From the NCBI GenBank assembly GCA_016946835.1, contig JACVTC010000027.1, positions 832,501 to 896,500 on the forward strand: a DNA stretch of 64,000 nucleotides. The letters are read 5' to 3'. This DNA comes from Neocallimastix lanati (nom. inval.). Taxonomy: Eukaryota > Neocallimastigomycota > Neocallimastigomycetes > Neocallimastigales > Neocallimastigaceae. Positions 29,525 through 40,425 of this stretch are shown in pieces. The position numbers and the translations under genes are program-made. The notes beneath the pieces are model-generated. The model was not told the DNA's origin. It ran no database searches and saw only the letters and a program-made list of their open reading frames with translations. Every line of letters starts with the position of its first letter. Positions within the stretch are counted from its first letter, which is position 1.

Positions 29525-32500
29525 TATAATAATATATATATATATATATATATATTAAGTAATCCTTTTCAACATTTTGCATATGTTACTCTGGTTCAAC
29601 TTTTTATAAATAAAGATGATATGCCTTTATTAGACAACTTAATGGAAGAAGAAGTAGATATAAATTTCAAAACTATTACGGAAAAAATATTTTATTTTTC
29701 ATTAAAAAATTTAAAAAATATTACTATCAATAAAGAACTTACATCAAAGTTTTTAAGAAAAATAAATGAAAGAGAGGAAGTTAATAATATATCTCTTGCC
29801 ATTATTAAATTCTTTTCACTTCAGTATGTTCATATTATATAATTTAATATTAATTATCATTGTATAAGTGTCTTAATTGTTATTTATTATAATTATTTTA
29901 TGATAATAAAATGGATAATATATATACTATATATATTAGATTAGCAAATATGAAAAAAGTTTATGAATATAGTCCATTAAAATTAGTCAATAAAGAATTA
30001 TTATGGATTTTAATTAATTCAAAAAGCATGGTATATAATTAATTAATTAGTTAATTATATTTATATATACAGAATTTATTCAAAATTTATAATATTTGTT
30101 GGAATTATATTATTTTAATATATTATATTATTCTTATATAAATATATATAAAATCTTAATTAATACATAAAGAATATAAACTTATCAAAATCAGTTAATC
30201 AGAATATAGTTTACAATGTAGAAAATAGTTTTTTATATAATAATTTATCCAATTATCAAATTTATTCAACTATTTCATTTGGACAAAAACCGGTTTTGTA
30301 CAATCTAGAAATTTTATTGGGCACTTATTACATTGAAAAAGATTCAATTACTGAGCTAACTTCTTATTTTTTGGATGAAGTGAAAAATATAAAATTGGAT
30401 ACTCTAAAAAAAGATGATAAAAAAAAGATTATATTTAACGAAAATAAATTGAAAAAAGCTTCTACTACAAAAAGTAGACGTGATAATAAAAAAATATTTC
30501 TAAGCATGAAAAATAATCAGGAAAATGATAATAGCACTGATAGTGATAGTATCAATAACATAAATGATACATTAAAACAAAATATTCTTCGTCATCATCG
30601 ATCATCATTTGTTTCTGAAAAAAGTATGAAATCAATTGAAGAATGGAGAACAAATTTCTTTAAACTAAATGAATTATTGATTAAATATAAGAGAAGAAAT
30701 GGTTTTGTCAAAGATAATAATAATACTAATGATGTAAATAGATATAATCCTTTACACAGACATATATGGAATATATATTGCATAAATGATATATTTTTCA
30801 GAATTATTAATAAATATTTTATCTTTCAGAATGATGAAGGTGCTTCAGAATTATATAACATCGCTTCATCAATGAATGAATCTTCAAAAAAATTAAATTT
30901 TTCAAGTATTATTACTCAGCTATGTTCTAATTATATGAATATGTTGATAGATGTTCGAAATAATAATGCCTATTCTAATGAGTATTTGTATCTTATGACT
31001 ATTATACTTTCTAACATTGAAAAATGGTTGAAAACATTCTATTGTAAGCCAACCTATTGGATAAAATTACTTGATGACATTATAAAAGTATTACTTCCTT
31101 TCCACCTTTTAGAATCTTTTAATATACCAGTTGAAAGTATTACTCTTGGTTTATCAAATAATGAATTTCAAAAATCTAGTAATTCTAATTCTGATCATAG
31201 TTCTAATCATAAATCTAGTAATTCTATTTCTATACCATCCATTTCAAATGAAAATAATAGCAATAGTAATGTAAATAATATAGATAGTATACCAAAGAGC
31301 CTACCTATTATTTATGAAAATGATAATTCAAATAAATTATCATCTTCTTCTTCTTCACCAACAGTTCTTCCTCCAATATCATTATCAACCATTGCAAATG
31401 AAATAAGATCTAAGAATTCAGAAAAGAAGATGAAGAGAGAAAATTCTTTTGAATCATCTGATACAAAATCAAAACCTTCCTCACCTTCTCAAGCTTCAAG
31501 CTTCAAATCTTTATCAAGATCTTCATCAGCGTCATCAATAAATTTTATTGATGAAGCATCAAATCTTATTAATAATAATAAATACCCATTGAAACATGAA
31601 AGACTTGATATCAAAAATGAGATAAAATTATTTTTATTGAAATCTATTTTGAAGAATATAGAGGAAACCATTCGAAATTGTAATTTTGTTCCTTTAAATT
31701 TAAATTCTATATCATTGCCAAGTATAAAAAATCATAAAAGATCTGTATCGGCTATTCAAAAAAAGAATATATCAATTAATTTTCCTCATATTAAGGTGCC
31801 ATTACCTCCAAGCATTAAAAAACCAAAAAATCAATCAATACAAAAAAGGAGAACAATAGTAGCTAGTAATAAGAGTAGTATTAAATCATCATTGGAACAG
31901 GTAAATAAATTTGAAAATACTGAAAACTCTGATTTTAATGGTTCTAAAAATATAAATAAATCAGATACCATAAATTCTGATGATACTACAGATTCTGAAA
32001 TTTATGATGATTTTGATAGTCATAGCAGTGGTTCCTCTAGTAGAAATAAAGAAAGTAACAATGAAGATGATGATCTTAATTTTCAAATTAAAAATAGTAA
32101 TATTTACGAACAGGAAACAAACTATTTTATTCAATTTAAATTGAAAGACTATATTCAGTTAATAAAACAATATAATGAAGAATTAAATGATATTAAAGTT
32201 AATTGCAGAAACCATTTAATTTCATCACTTCAAAATCTACTAGAAAAGCATGTTGCATTCCTTCAGTATTATTATAAGAAAATCGTTGATAATACAAATT
32301 CAGAAGGGTCAAAATCACATTATACAAGACAAAGACAACATACAGCTATAGAGTCTTCATTAAATACTCAGTCATATCCAAAAATTGAATCTCTTAAAAA
32401 ACCAGTTTTACTACCAAAATCATTGTCTTATAAATCAAGCTTAAGAGATCCACTACTAATTCAAAATCGATATAAATTATATTCTCCTTCATCCTCTACA

Positions 32501-32608
32501 AAAACACCTTTACATGTTAATGTTACTAATATTGTTTTGGAACCAATTAAACGTAATCAAACTAAAATACCAAGTATAAAAACCGAAATAAAATCTAATT
32601 CCACTTAA
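27769..32608 (+). CDS. Large uncharacterised protein: helical N-half, Ser-rich C-half
   Basis: I do not recognise this gene. Nine exons join in frame: 27769-27897, 28050-28162, 28244-28355, 28526-28690, 28890-29113, 29217-29342, 29560-29823, 29940-30030 and 30173-32608, giving about 1,219 aa. The last exon is open for 2.4 kb. Intron 2 has a poor donor (GTCACT), yet both phases close there. The first 400 residues are non-repetitive and look helical, with alternating hydrophobic and acidic stretches, as in an ARM/HEAT-like solenoid or scaffold. From about residue 570 the chain is rich in Ser, Asn and Lys, with several low-complexity patches and basic segments such as SVSAIQKK and QKRRTIVAS. A more ordered stretch near residues 1,020-1,080 (KDYIQLIKQYNEELNDI) may be a coiled coil. 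No enzyme motif, signal peptide or membrane segment is visible. A regulatory scaffold is a guess only. Confidence 0.7.
29428..29533. repeat. (AAT)n microsatellite in intron 6 of the uncharacterised gene
   Basis: An AAT array with two TTATAAT interruptions, read on the minus strand as a meaningless poly-Tyr frame. It separates exons ending 29,342 and starting 29,560. Confidence 0.8.
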
Positions 32609-33439
32609 TTCCATAAATAAAATCAGATGAATTTAATATATATAACATTATAAATTTTTAGCATAAAAAAATATTGAGCTTATTCCTATTAAATTACTTT
32701 AATATCTATAAAATTAAGAAATACTTCCATAATTTTAATTTAATATTTTAATATTTTATTCATTTCAGTATATTTATTATTTTTTTTTTTTTTTTTTTTA
32801 TATATATATATTATTTTAATTCATCAAACTAAATTATTAAATTTTAATTTCATCAATAAATGAATAAACAAATAAAGTTAAAGTTCTTAATAATTGCGGC
32901 TGTAAAAAAAAAAAAAAATAATAATAATAATAATTTTAGTATAATTTTAATTGTTTATTTTAATTGTTAATCAATTACTATTTTTTAATATCATAAACTA
33001 TTCATAATAATTCATATATTTAAAAAGATAAAAAGAAAAAATATTATTTTATACTATTATTTATAATTATTAAATATTGATATTTATTATTAATGAATAA
33101 TTATTTTTGAATATATAATAACGAAATTTAATTATAAATAAATAATAAAATATATTTATTTTTATAATAATAATTAATAGTAAATAATGAATATACGTGT
33201 ATTATATATTAATTGTAAATAATATATTATTCAAATATATTTATATATAATGTAATAATTTAATGAAATATATTATAATTATTAATAAAATTTTTATATT
33301 TCAATTATTGGATTTCAATAACAAATACTATGACATGATTGGACAAATAAATTTATCAAATTACAATTATTAAGAAAAGAAATTAATATTATTCATTTTT
33401 TTTTCCTCCTCTCTCAATATATATCATCTGTAATTCGAG
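32609..33439. other. Spacer containing a LINE-type 3' tail
   Basis: At about 32,840-32,903 the plus strand has AATAAATGAATAAAC, then AAATAAAGTTAAAGTTC, then AATAATTGCGGCTGT followed by a poly-A run. The same tail pattern occurs beside LINE relics on the minus strand at 44,030-43,985 and 44,130-44,090. I infer a severely 5'-truncated retroelement end. The rest is AT-only. Confidence 0.45.
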
Positions 33440-33984
33440 ATGGTAATTATTTTTGATTAATGAATTATTTGAAGTGATTAGTAATAGTTTATATAATAGA
33501 TGAATTAAATATAAAGAGAAAATATGAGATGGATGAATAAAAATATTAATAGTGTTGAAATAATAAATGAAATAGGTTAACATTCCAAAGACCCGTAAGA
33601 CTTTCTGTAAGGGTAAGAAGTGTAGAAAGCACACCCTCCACAAGGTTACTCAATACAAGACTGGTAAGGCTTCTCTTTTCGCTCAAGGTAAGAGACGTTA
33701 TGACCGTAAGCAAAGTGGTTTCGGTGGTCAAACCAAGCCAGTTTTCCACAAAAAGGCTAAGACTACTAAGAAGATTGTCCTTCGTTTAGAATGTACCGTC
33801 TGTAAGTACAAGCAACAATTAGCCATTAAGAGATGCAAGCACTTCGAATTAGGTGGTGAAAAGAAGGTAATGTTATAAAAATTTTATAAATTAATTTTTT
33901 TTTTAACAGAAAGTTTGTAACAATTTTTAATTTATTTTTATTAATTATAAATAATAGACCAAGGGTGCCGCCCTCCAATTCTAA
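33440..33984 (+). CDS. RPL42: 60S ribosomal protein eL42 (L44/L36a)
   Basis: A component of the large ribosomal subunit near the E site. Coding exons are 33440-33442 (the ATG alone), 33576-33866 and 33958-33984, giving 106 aa, the usual length. An intron directly after the start codon is a common arrangement in fungal ribosomal protein genes and decides this start. The protein opens [17 protein letters not shown] and ends [16 protein letters not shown]. Zinc ligands are Cys12, Cys17, Cys74 and Cys77. Lys40 and Lys55, methylated in some fungi, are present. Residue 56 is Pro, the form associated with cycloheximide sensitivity in yeasts (Gln or other residues give resistance). Codons ending in C or G are frequent, in contrast with most neighbours and as expected for a highly expressed gene. 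Confidence 0.97.
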
Positions 33985-34870
33985 GTTATTTTATATTCAA
34001 ATATTTTTGATATTAAAATCCACTTGAAATGGATATATACACTAATAAAAATTGTGCATTGTTCACAAATGTACATAACAAAAAAAATAAAAAATAAAAA
34101 TATTCGTGTTGATATTGATATAAGGAAATTTAGTGTTATGGAAACATTTAAACTTTAGTATTTTATTTGTAAATATATATTATATTTATATTCTAATTAT
34201 TTTTCTTTTTGATATTAGAAATAATTATATATAAATATTATGATGAATCTAATCAAAGAGTCAAGCACTGAATATAGAGATTTATATTCATTGATGACAA
34301 TTGTTATTCTGATAAATATTTATATATATTATATGTTTTTAATATTTAAATTATAATATTAATTTTAATATTAAAAATATAGTTTTAAATTTTTAATAAA
34401 ATTAAATTTATTTAAAATATATATATATTATAAAATTCATAATTATGTGTATAAAATTAGTTATAAATGAAGAGTAATATAATGTTAAATGAAAATTGTT
34501 GAAATAATTTGGGTTATATTTTAATTATTTGTGTTAAAAGATTTAATTATGAAATAATTGGAATACCAAAGGAAGTTTAATAATTGTTAAGTTAAATAGG
34601 TGAAAAAAAAGAAATTCAATATATTTACTATGAAAAAAAATGGTGAAATAATTTTAATTTAAAAATATTAAATTTACGTAAAAATGTTATACAAATAATT
34701 ATAAATTATTTTTGTTTAGAATAAAAATTTGTATATACAAAAGTTATGTCATATAAACATTTATAATTATTTATAATTGATAATTATAAATTTGAACCGT
34801 AATAATTTCTTTTATTTAATAATTAAAAAATTTCTTTAAAATATTTCTAATAAGGTGATTTTAAGATATT
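33985..34870. other. AT-rich spacer downstream of eL42
   Basis: No coding signal and no recognisable repeat, apart from the 12-bp target-site duplication that marks the following LINE insertion. The eL42 3' UTR and polyadenylation signal must lie at its left end but cannot be singled out in this composition. Confidence 0.5.
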
Positions 34871-34882
34871 AATAAAATAAAT
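34871..34882. repeat. Left target-site duplication of the LINE
   Basis: AATAAAATAAAT directly precedes the GC-rich 5' end of the element and recurs directly after its poly-A tail at 40,283-40,294. The first one or two A residues of the right copy are ambiguous with the tail. The local AT bias weakens the match, but both edges agree with the element ends. Confidence 0.65.
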
Positions 34883-34932
34883 CCCCGAGCAGGGGTGTAC
34901 TCGATTTATGTATTTAAATCGCCTGCAAGGGG
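34883..34932 (+). other. 5'-terminal nested hairpin of the LINE
   Basis: Starting at the first base of the element: CCCC (34,883-86) pairs with GGGG (34,929-32), GCAGG (34,889-93) with CCTGC (34,922-26), and GATTTA (34,903-08) with TAAATC (34,915-20) around a TGTATT loop. A GA/AA internal loop separates the first two stems. This is one of the most GC-rich spots in the window. Its position at the exact 5' end suggests a role in the element RNA. I could not fit it to a hammerhead or to an HDV-type double pseudoknot. Confidence 0.6.
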
Positions 34933-35543
34933 AATTAACTTTACTCTTATAAAGTAGATCCACAGTACTGGTGCAAAATAGTAGTAAAGTTATATTTTGT
35001 GTTAATTAATAACATTATGCGCAATGGTAATGTTATTGGTAAAATTTTTCTGGTGAACACTCACTGCGGAATATAATGGTGCATTTTTGGAACATTGTTA
35101 AATAAGTTACACCCAAGAATTAGTAATACATTTTCATTGTATTTCTATTTTCATGTAGTATTACTATTCTCATGTAAGAATCTATTGTATTCAATTGTAT
35201 TTCAACTTTATATTTCATGTATCACGTTGTAAGAGATTGATTCACTCTAAATCTTGTAGTAATTTATTTAACTCTTTACTAATTTTGTGCCATTTTATTT
35301 CATCAATTCAATCTTAGTCATTAAATACTTTATGATATTCAATTTAAATAATATACTGAAAAAAGTGCTAAATCAAATTATTTTTCAATCATTCAACAAA
35401 CTACTAATTATCGAAATTATTTACTCCAAAAAGATATAAAATTATTACAATTCTCATTATACTCAAGACTTTATAATAAAAATTGACTTTTTTTTATTTT
35501 TTTTTTTTTTTTAGTTATTAATTTTTAGTTTTTTATTACTATT

Positions 35544-37649
35544 ATGGAAATCCAATTTATAAGAAATAAGAATTTCATTCTAAGAGGTTCAAGGTGCCAC
35601 GGTATACCAATGGAGAATACGAAACTACTCTTTATCCGCGGACTTCGATCTTGGCCAGAAATCAAAATGAGAAGACATTTAAAGAAAACTCTGAATGAAT
35701 TAAATGATAAGGTTTTATCAGTTAAACGTATTGCTAATTTTAATGATGCATTCTTTAAAATTAAAATAGTAGGTAATGAAGAAGAATTAACATCTATTAC
35801 TGATTGTATTGTTAATAGTTTCAAACGTGCTTCAATTAACGTTATTAATTGTAGCAAAAGGAATCATAAATACAGTTTTTCTTCACTCAAAAGGAAACAT
35901 TTTGCCTTATCAGAAAAAGTGAATTCATCTTATAATATCAACTTATTCACTACTTCAAATTCAAATGCAGATTCAAGTCAAAATTCAAATTCAAGTTCAA
36001 ATACAGATTCATGTTCAAGTTCAAGTACAAGCTCAAGTTCAAGTTCAAGTACAAGTTCAAGTACAAGCTCAAGTTCAAGTTCAAGTACAAGTTTAAGTAC
36101 AAGTTCAAGTACAGGTTCAAGTTCAAGTTCAAGTCCAAGTTCAAGTACAATTTCAAGTTCAAGTTCAAGTACAAGTTCAAGTACAAGTTCAAGTTCAAGT
36201 TCAAGTTCAAGTACAAGTTCAAGTTCAATTTCAAATTTATGTTTAAATTCAGTTTCAAGCTCAGATTCAAATTCAAATTTCAGTTCAATCAATTATTATA
36301 ATTCCAATAATATTAATAACACTCATATTAATAATAATACAGTTAAAGAATTTTCTCTATGTGTCAGTTGGAATACTAATGGATGGAACTTTGATAAAAA
36401 AGACAGTGTTGAATTCTTTATTTCAATGTACAAACCACTTTTCTTATGCTTTCAGGAAACAGGAAATGGTTCAGGTTCTAGCAGTAAATATCCATGTCGA
36501 GTATCATTAAAAAACTACAAACATTTCTTCAAAAAAGCTAATAATGAAATTCCCGGTAAAAGAGGTCTTTATATTGGGTTTCATAATTCTTGTCAAGCCT
36601 CTCTTGAAAACAACACTTATGAGTATATTATTTCCTTGTATACTTATAATTTTTGGAATTTCACTAAATGTTCTATTGGTAATGTGTACGTACCTCATAG
36701 TGGCCATAGCCTTCATGCTAGAGCTGCTAGAATTGAAATATTGTCTTGGTTAAATAGTCACTCTTCTCATCCTTCAATGTTGGTTGGTGATTTTAATTTA
36801 CCTACTGAGAAATTAAGTAATTTGCTCTCTAAATTTAGTAATTGGAAAATTCTTCCCTTATGGGGCTCCCCAATTTCATGGAGTAGAGGTAATAGAGAAT
36901 CTGATATAGATCATGCGATTGTCAATGATCATATGTTAGATTTACTTTCATATGGTACTTTTATTGACTTTCCCCCCATTTCGGATCATAAACCTTTATT
37001 AATAAAAGGTAAATGTTTTTCATCAGTTAATTCAGATAATTCTTTCTCTCTGCCTAAAAAGACAGTTAAATGGGATAGATTAAAATGTATAAATGAAAAA
37101 GAATCAATTTTTGACAACAACTATTTTAGTGTATTAGAGGAAGTGATTCCAGATCCTAATATTAGTATTGATGATATTTCAAAGAAATTTATTTCAACTT
37201 CATTCAATATTGCTAAGGAACTTAATATCACGTCAATTTCAGAAGTTCGAAAATCTTTTTTTCATATGTCGCAGAAAATATTTAATTTGCAAAAACTCAA
37301 AATGAAATTATATAAATCCATTAAAAGAAGAGGTTCTTATCATAATTTAGATGAATTTGAAGAATTAATTGATAAATATAATAGAATGTGCAAAATTATT
37401 CATCATATGTGTAATATTTATAGGAAAACTGAATACCAACATTGGATTAATACAGGATGTGAATATATGAAATCTCATAACCCTAAAAAAGCTTGGAAAT
37501 GGCTTAAAACAACAGCAAAAGTAGATAAATTTAAAAATATGTCAAATTCTCCAGTAAAGGACAAAAATGGTAAACTAGCTACTTCTACTAAAGAACAGTT
37601 AGAAGTATGGCACAATCACTATAAAAAAACTTGCTTCAAGCCATTCTGA
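35544..37649 (+). CDS. LINE polyprotein, N-terminal and endonuclease part
   Basis: Opens at the first ATG after the 5' UTR. Residues 1-100 form a compact basic domain of unknown fold (FILRGSRCHGIPMENTKLLF, WPEIKMRRHLKKTL), perhaps RRM-like. About residues 139-232 are a Ser/Thr homopolymer linker encoded by TCAAGT-type repeats, followed by an Asn-rich stretch. An APE-type endonuclease domain runs from about residue 267: SWNTNGW, CFQETG, LVGDFNLP, ESDIDHAIV and ISDHKPLL cover the metal-binding and catalytic positions. This nicks target DNA for target-primed reverse transcription. The frame ends at TGA 37,647-49 because of a seven-A run at 37,623-29; the reverse transcriptase continues in the next frame without a gap in homology. 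Confidence 0.9.
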   Translation: MEIQFIRNKNFILRGSRCHGIPMENTKLLFIRGLRSWPEIKMRRHLKKTLNELNDKVLSVKRIANFNDAFFKIKIVGNEEELTSITDCIVNSFKRASINVINCSKRNHKYSFSSLKRKHFALSEKVNSSYNINLFTTSNSNADSSQNSNSSSNTDSCSSSSTSSSSSSSTSSSTSSSSSSSTSLSTSSSTGSSSSSSPSSSTISSSSSSTSSSTSSSSSSSSSTSSSSISNLCLNSVSSSDSNSNFSSINYYNSNNINNTHINNNTVKEFSLCVSWNTNGWNFDKKDSVEFFISMYKPLFLCFQETGNGSGSSSKYPCRVSLKNYKHFFKKANNEIPGKRGLYIGFHNSCQASLENNTYEYIISLYTYNFWNFTKCSIGNVYVPHSGHSLHARAARIEILSWLNSHSSHPSMLVGDFNLPTEKLSNLLSKFSNWKILPLWGSPISWSRGNRESDIDHAIVNDHMLDLLSYGTFIDFPPISDHKPLLIKGKCFSSVNSDNSFSLPKKTVKWDRLKCINEKESIFDNNYFSVLEEVIPDPNISIDDISKKFISTSFNIAKELNITSISEVRKSFFHMSQKIFNLQKLKMKLYKSIKRRGSYHNLDEFEELIDKYNRMCKIIHHMCNIYRKTEYQHWINTGCEYMKSHNPKKAWKWLKTTAKVDKFKNMSNSPVKDKNGKLATSTKEQLEVWHNHYKKTCFKPF

Positions 37650-40014
37650 TATCAATAGTGCATTAATCGAATGGTATAATAAATTTTCCAATGGAACAAT
37701 TAGGTATACGAGACACAATGAATGGGATATAAATCAAGACATCAGTATAGAAGAAATTAGAGAAGCAATTTTGGCTACTCCAAATTTTAAAGCTTCAGGC
37801 CCGGATGGAATTCCTATTGAATTTTATAAAGCTTTAATTCCTCCGGATGACGAAAATTCAGTAAATAATTCTTCTTCTGGTTTAAATTGTTTACAGAAGA
37901 TATACTCAAGAATTTGGAATGGAGAATTTCCTAGCTCATGGAATGAAGCAAGTATTATATCTATTCCTAAAAAAGGAGATGATCTATCTGATTGTGACAA
38001 TTATCGAGGTATCTCTCTGATTAACAATGGTATTAAACTCATTTCGAAAATAGTCTCCAAAAGAATTTCAGAATATGGACTTAAAAATAATTTTATTAGG
38101 CCAGAGCAATTTGGATTTCGTACTAAAGAAGAATGTGTTAGTTTATTTATTTCAATTCGAGAAATTTGTCAAAGGCGTAAAAATGATAATAAAGAAACTT
38201 ACCTAGCTTTTCTAGATTTAAAAAAGGCATATGATTCTGTTCCAATAGGTAATATTTTATATAAATTAGATGCTTTAGGTATTAGAGGTAAATGTTATCA
38301 ATTTATAAAAAATCTATATTTGACATCCAAAGCTAGTGTTAAAATTGATGATCAATATTCGGAATCTTTTAATATTATGAAAGGAGTTAGACAAGGTTGT
38401 CCACTATCACCAATTCTTTTCAATCTTTTTATTAATGACATTTTTAATGATGTTTCAGAACTTGGAATTCCTTTAGGCGAATCTAGATGTTGTGGTGGAC
38501 TCTTTGCAGATGATATTGTTTTATGCGCACCGTCAAGAACTAAGTTGAAAAAAATGCTTAAGAAGGTAAATGAATGGGCTAAATTTAATATGATGAATTT
38601 TGGAATTAATAAGTGTGCAACGATGGTGATTCGACCAGACACACCTCTTTTTCAAAATAAAAGAGATCCTACTTTTTATCTTGCTGGTCAACCAATTCCA
38701 ATAACTAAATGTTATACCTATTTAGGTATACCATTTGATAAAAGCTTATCGTTGAAACCTATTATTAAATTACTTAACTCTAAAGTAACTAAAGCTCTCT
38801 TTTCTGTTAGTAAATTTCTTTCAAATTCCAAAATTCCTATTCCATTTAAGAAGATTATAATTAACTCTTATGTACTTAGTAAAGTCTCTTACTTTGCACC
38901 TTTACTTGGTTCGAATAAAACGAGAACAAATAATACTCAGAAATTAATTAATAAAGGATTAAGATGGATTGCAGGTATACAAAAAGCCAAATCATTTATT
39001 AATGTATATTCTATTTCAAAAGATTTACATATTCCTCCATTGTCAGCTAAGTGTGCTTTGTCTCAGGTCAAATGTTTTGATAAATGGAAAAATTCAAATT
39101 GTATTATTTCCTATTTAGTTAATAATATTCCAAAATCTAGAAAATATACATGGACAAAAGAAAGTAGAACTCTTAAACGTAAACTAGAGAAAAGAGGTAA
39201 TAACGATAATAAAATCAAGGATTTTTATTGGAAAAGAGATATGAAAATCAATTCTATTAAAGCTGAGTTTTATGACAAAAACAAATTCGAAGAAACATCA
39301 AAATTTATAAAACTTTGTTATGACTATCCTGATCTTTCATATGGTTTCTATTGGCTATTGAGAGCACGAAGCGGATATAGATTAGATGCTAGAATTGCTA
39401 AAGCTGCAAAAATAGTGGACCAAATGTGTCCTAATTTTTGTCCCTGTTGTAAAAGTAATAAACAATGGATAAGTCATTGGTTAATTGATTGTCCCTTTTT
39501 CAATCATACTCGTAGTAAAGTTAATGATAAAATTTTATTTTTATATAATGCTTTTTACCGTGGCAACCTAACAAATGATATTGTTAATAGTAATAATGAT
39601 AATAGTAATAGTAATAATAGTAATAATTATAATAGTAATAATAATATTAGTAATAGTATTTTTAGTAATGTTAGTAATAGTATTGAAAATAATGTGTATA
39701 TTGATTCTAGTGTGTGTGAAAAAGTGTTTAATTTCCTTCTTGGAGGTCGAAGTATTAATAACAGTACAAGGGAATGGAAGGATCTATTTAAGTGCCAGAT
39801 GAAATCAGGTGCTTATTCTGATACTCCGTTCTTAGTGGTTACTGCGGCACTTCTCCAATCGATTATACCTATTGCTATTGGCCAGCAATGGTCTTTGTTC
39901 AATAGGTTCAAATCGAATCGTACTACTACTACCAAGAGCGTCAATGCTGAAGAAACAGTAAGACAGGCCAGCAGGGCTAGCGCAACCAATGAAGATCATA
40001 ATTTTGTATCTTAA
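37622..40014 (+). CDS. LINE polyprotein, reverse transcriptase and C-terminal zinc-knuckle part
   Basis: Continues the upstream frame after a one-base shift: KLASSHSDIN then NKFSNG lead into the RT domain. RT blocks in order: KASGPDGIPIEFYK, NYRGISLINNGIKLISK, EQFGFR, AFLDLKKAYDSV (first catalytic Asp), GVRQGCPLSPILFNLFIND, GLFADDIVLCAP (catalytic Asp pair, near 38,503-38,515), NKCATMVI and CYTYLGIPF. The C-terminus has a zinc-knuckle-like CPCC...HW..DC motif (about 39,430-39,500), an Asn/Ser linker, and a conserved tail FLLGG...SGAYSDTPFLVVTA...KSVNAEE. No ATG opens this frame, so it needs the upstream part. It either reflects a disabling insertion, a sequencing error in the homopolymer, or frameshifting. 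Confidence 0.9.
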
Positions 40015-40249
40015 AATTATGATTAACATTGCGAAGTCAAAGTTAATTATTATACTTCAGTATAATAATGCCCTTGTGAAGTCTTACAAATATTAATTAA
40101 ATGAAACTAGAATATATTATACCATTATTTTATTTTTATTTTGTGTTTTATTTTTTGTTTATTTTTTTATCTTTTTTTTCTTTTTTATTATTTTATTACA
40201 TGTATTTTATCAAATATTTAATTAATAAAGATGAAACAAGTTTGCTGCC

Positions 40250-40282
<33 letters not shown>

Positions 40283-40286
<4 letters not shown>

Positions 40287-40294
40287 AAATAAAT
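40283..40294. repeat. Right target-site duplication of the LINE
   Basis: AATAAAATAAAT after the poly-A tail, matching 34,871-34,882. Confidence 0.6.
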
Positions 40295-40410
40295 ATTAAT
40301 AGAATATAAAAATTATAATATTATCGTTATGTTTAAAATATTTAATATAACTAAATTAATATTATTGATAATGAAAATAGGAATATTAATATGAAAATAA
40401 TAGTATCATT

Positions 40411-40425
40411 AACATTAATGTAGTG
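40411..40425. repeat. Left target-site duplication of short element copy 1
   Basis: AACATTAATGTAGTG, repeated perfectly at 41,012-41,026 after the poly-A tail. Fifteen bases containing G and C make this a convincing duplication. Confidence 0.9.

Larger units (their letters stand above)
34883..40282 (+). mobile_element. Near full-length non-LTR retrotransposon (APE-type LINE)
   Basis: A LINE of about 5.4 kb: a 5' UTR of about 660 bp beginning with a GC-rich hairpin, a long coding region for an APE-like endonuclease and reverse transcriptase (35,544-40,014), a 3' UTR of about 230 bp ending AAGTTTGCTGCCGTT, and a poly-A tail of about 30. Twelve-base direct repeats flank it. The base composition is visibly less AT-rich than the surroundings. 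A single frameshift in a run of seven A residues splits the coding region. The clade cannot be decided by eye (Tad-, L1- or other APE-LINE-like). Older relatives lie at 520-835 and throughout 40.3-45.1 kb. Confidence 0.9.

Noticed and set aside
29316-29582. Poly-Tyr minus-strand frame
   Set aside because: Antisense reading of the AAT array in an intron of the uncharacterised gene.
34883-34932. HDV-like or hammerhead ribozyme at the LINE 5' end
   Set aside because: I could not place the conserved hammerhead core or the HDV double pseudoknot in these bases; kept only as an unexplained hairpin.
34883-34960. tRNA gene
   Set aside because: GC-rich for this genome, but it cannot form a cloverleaf with a T-loop GGTTC and acceptor stem.
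35950-36301. Leu/Asn, Glu/Leu and Lys/Phe repeat frames overlapping the LINE Ser linker
   Set aside because: They arise from reading the TCAAGT-type repeat in other frames and on the other strand.
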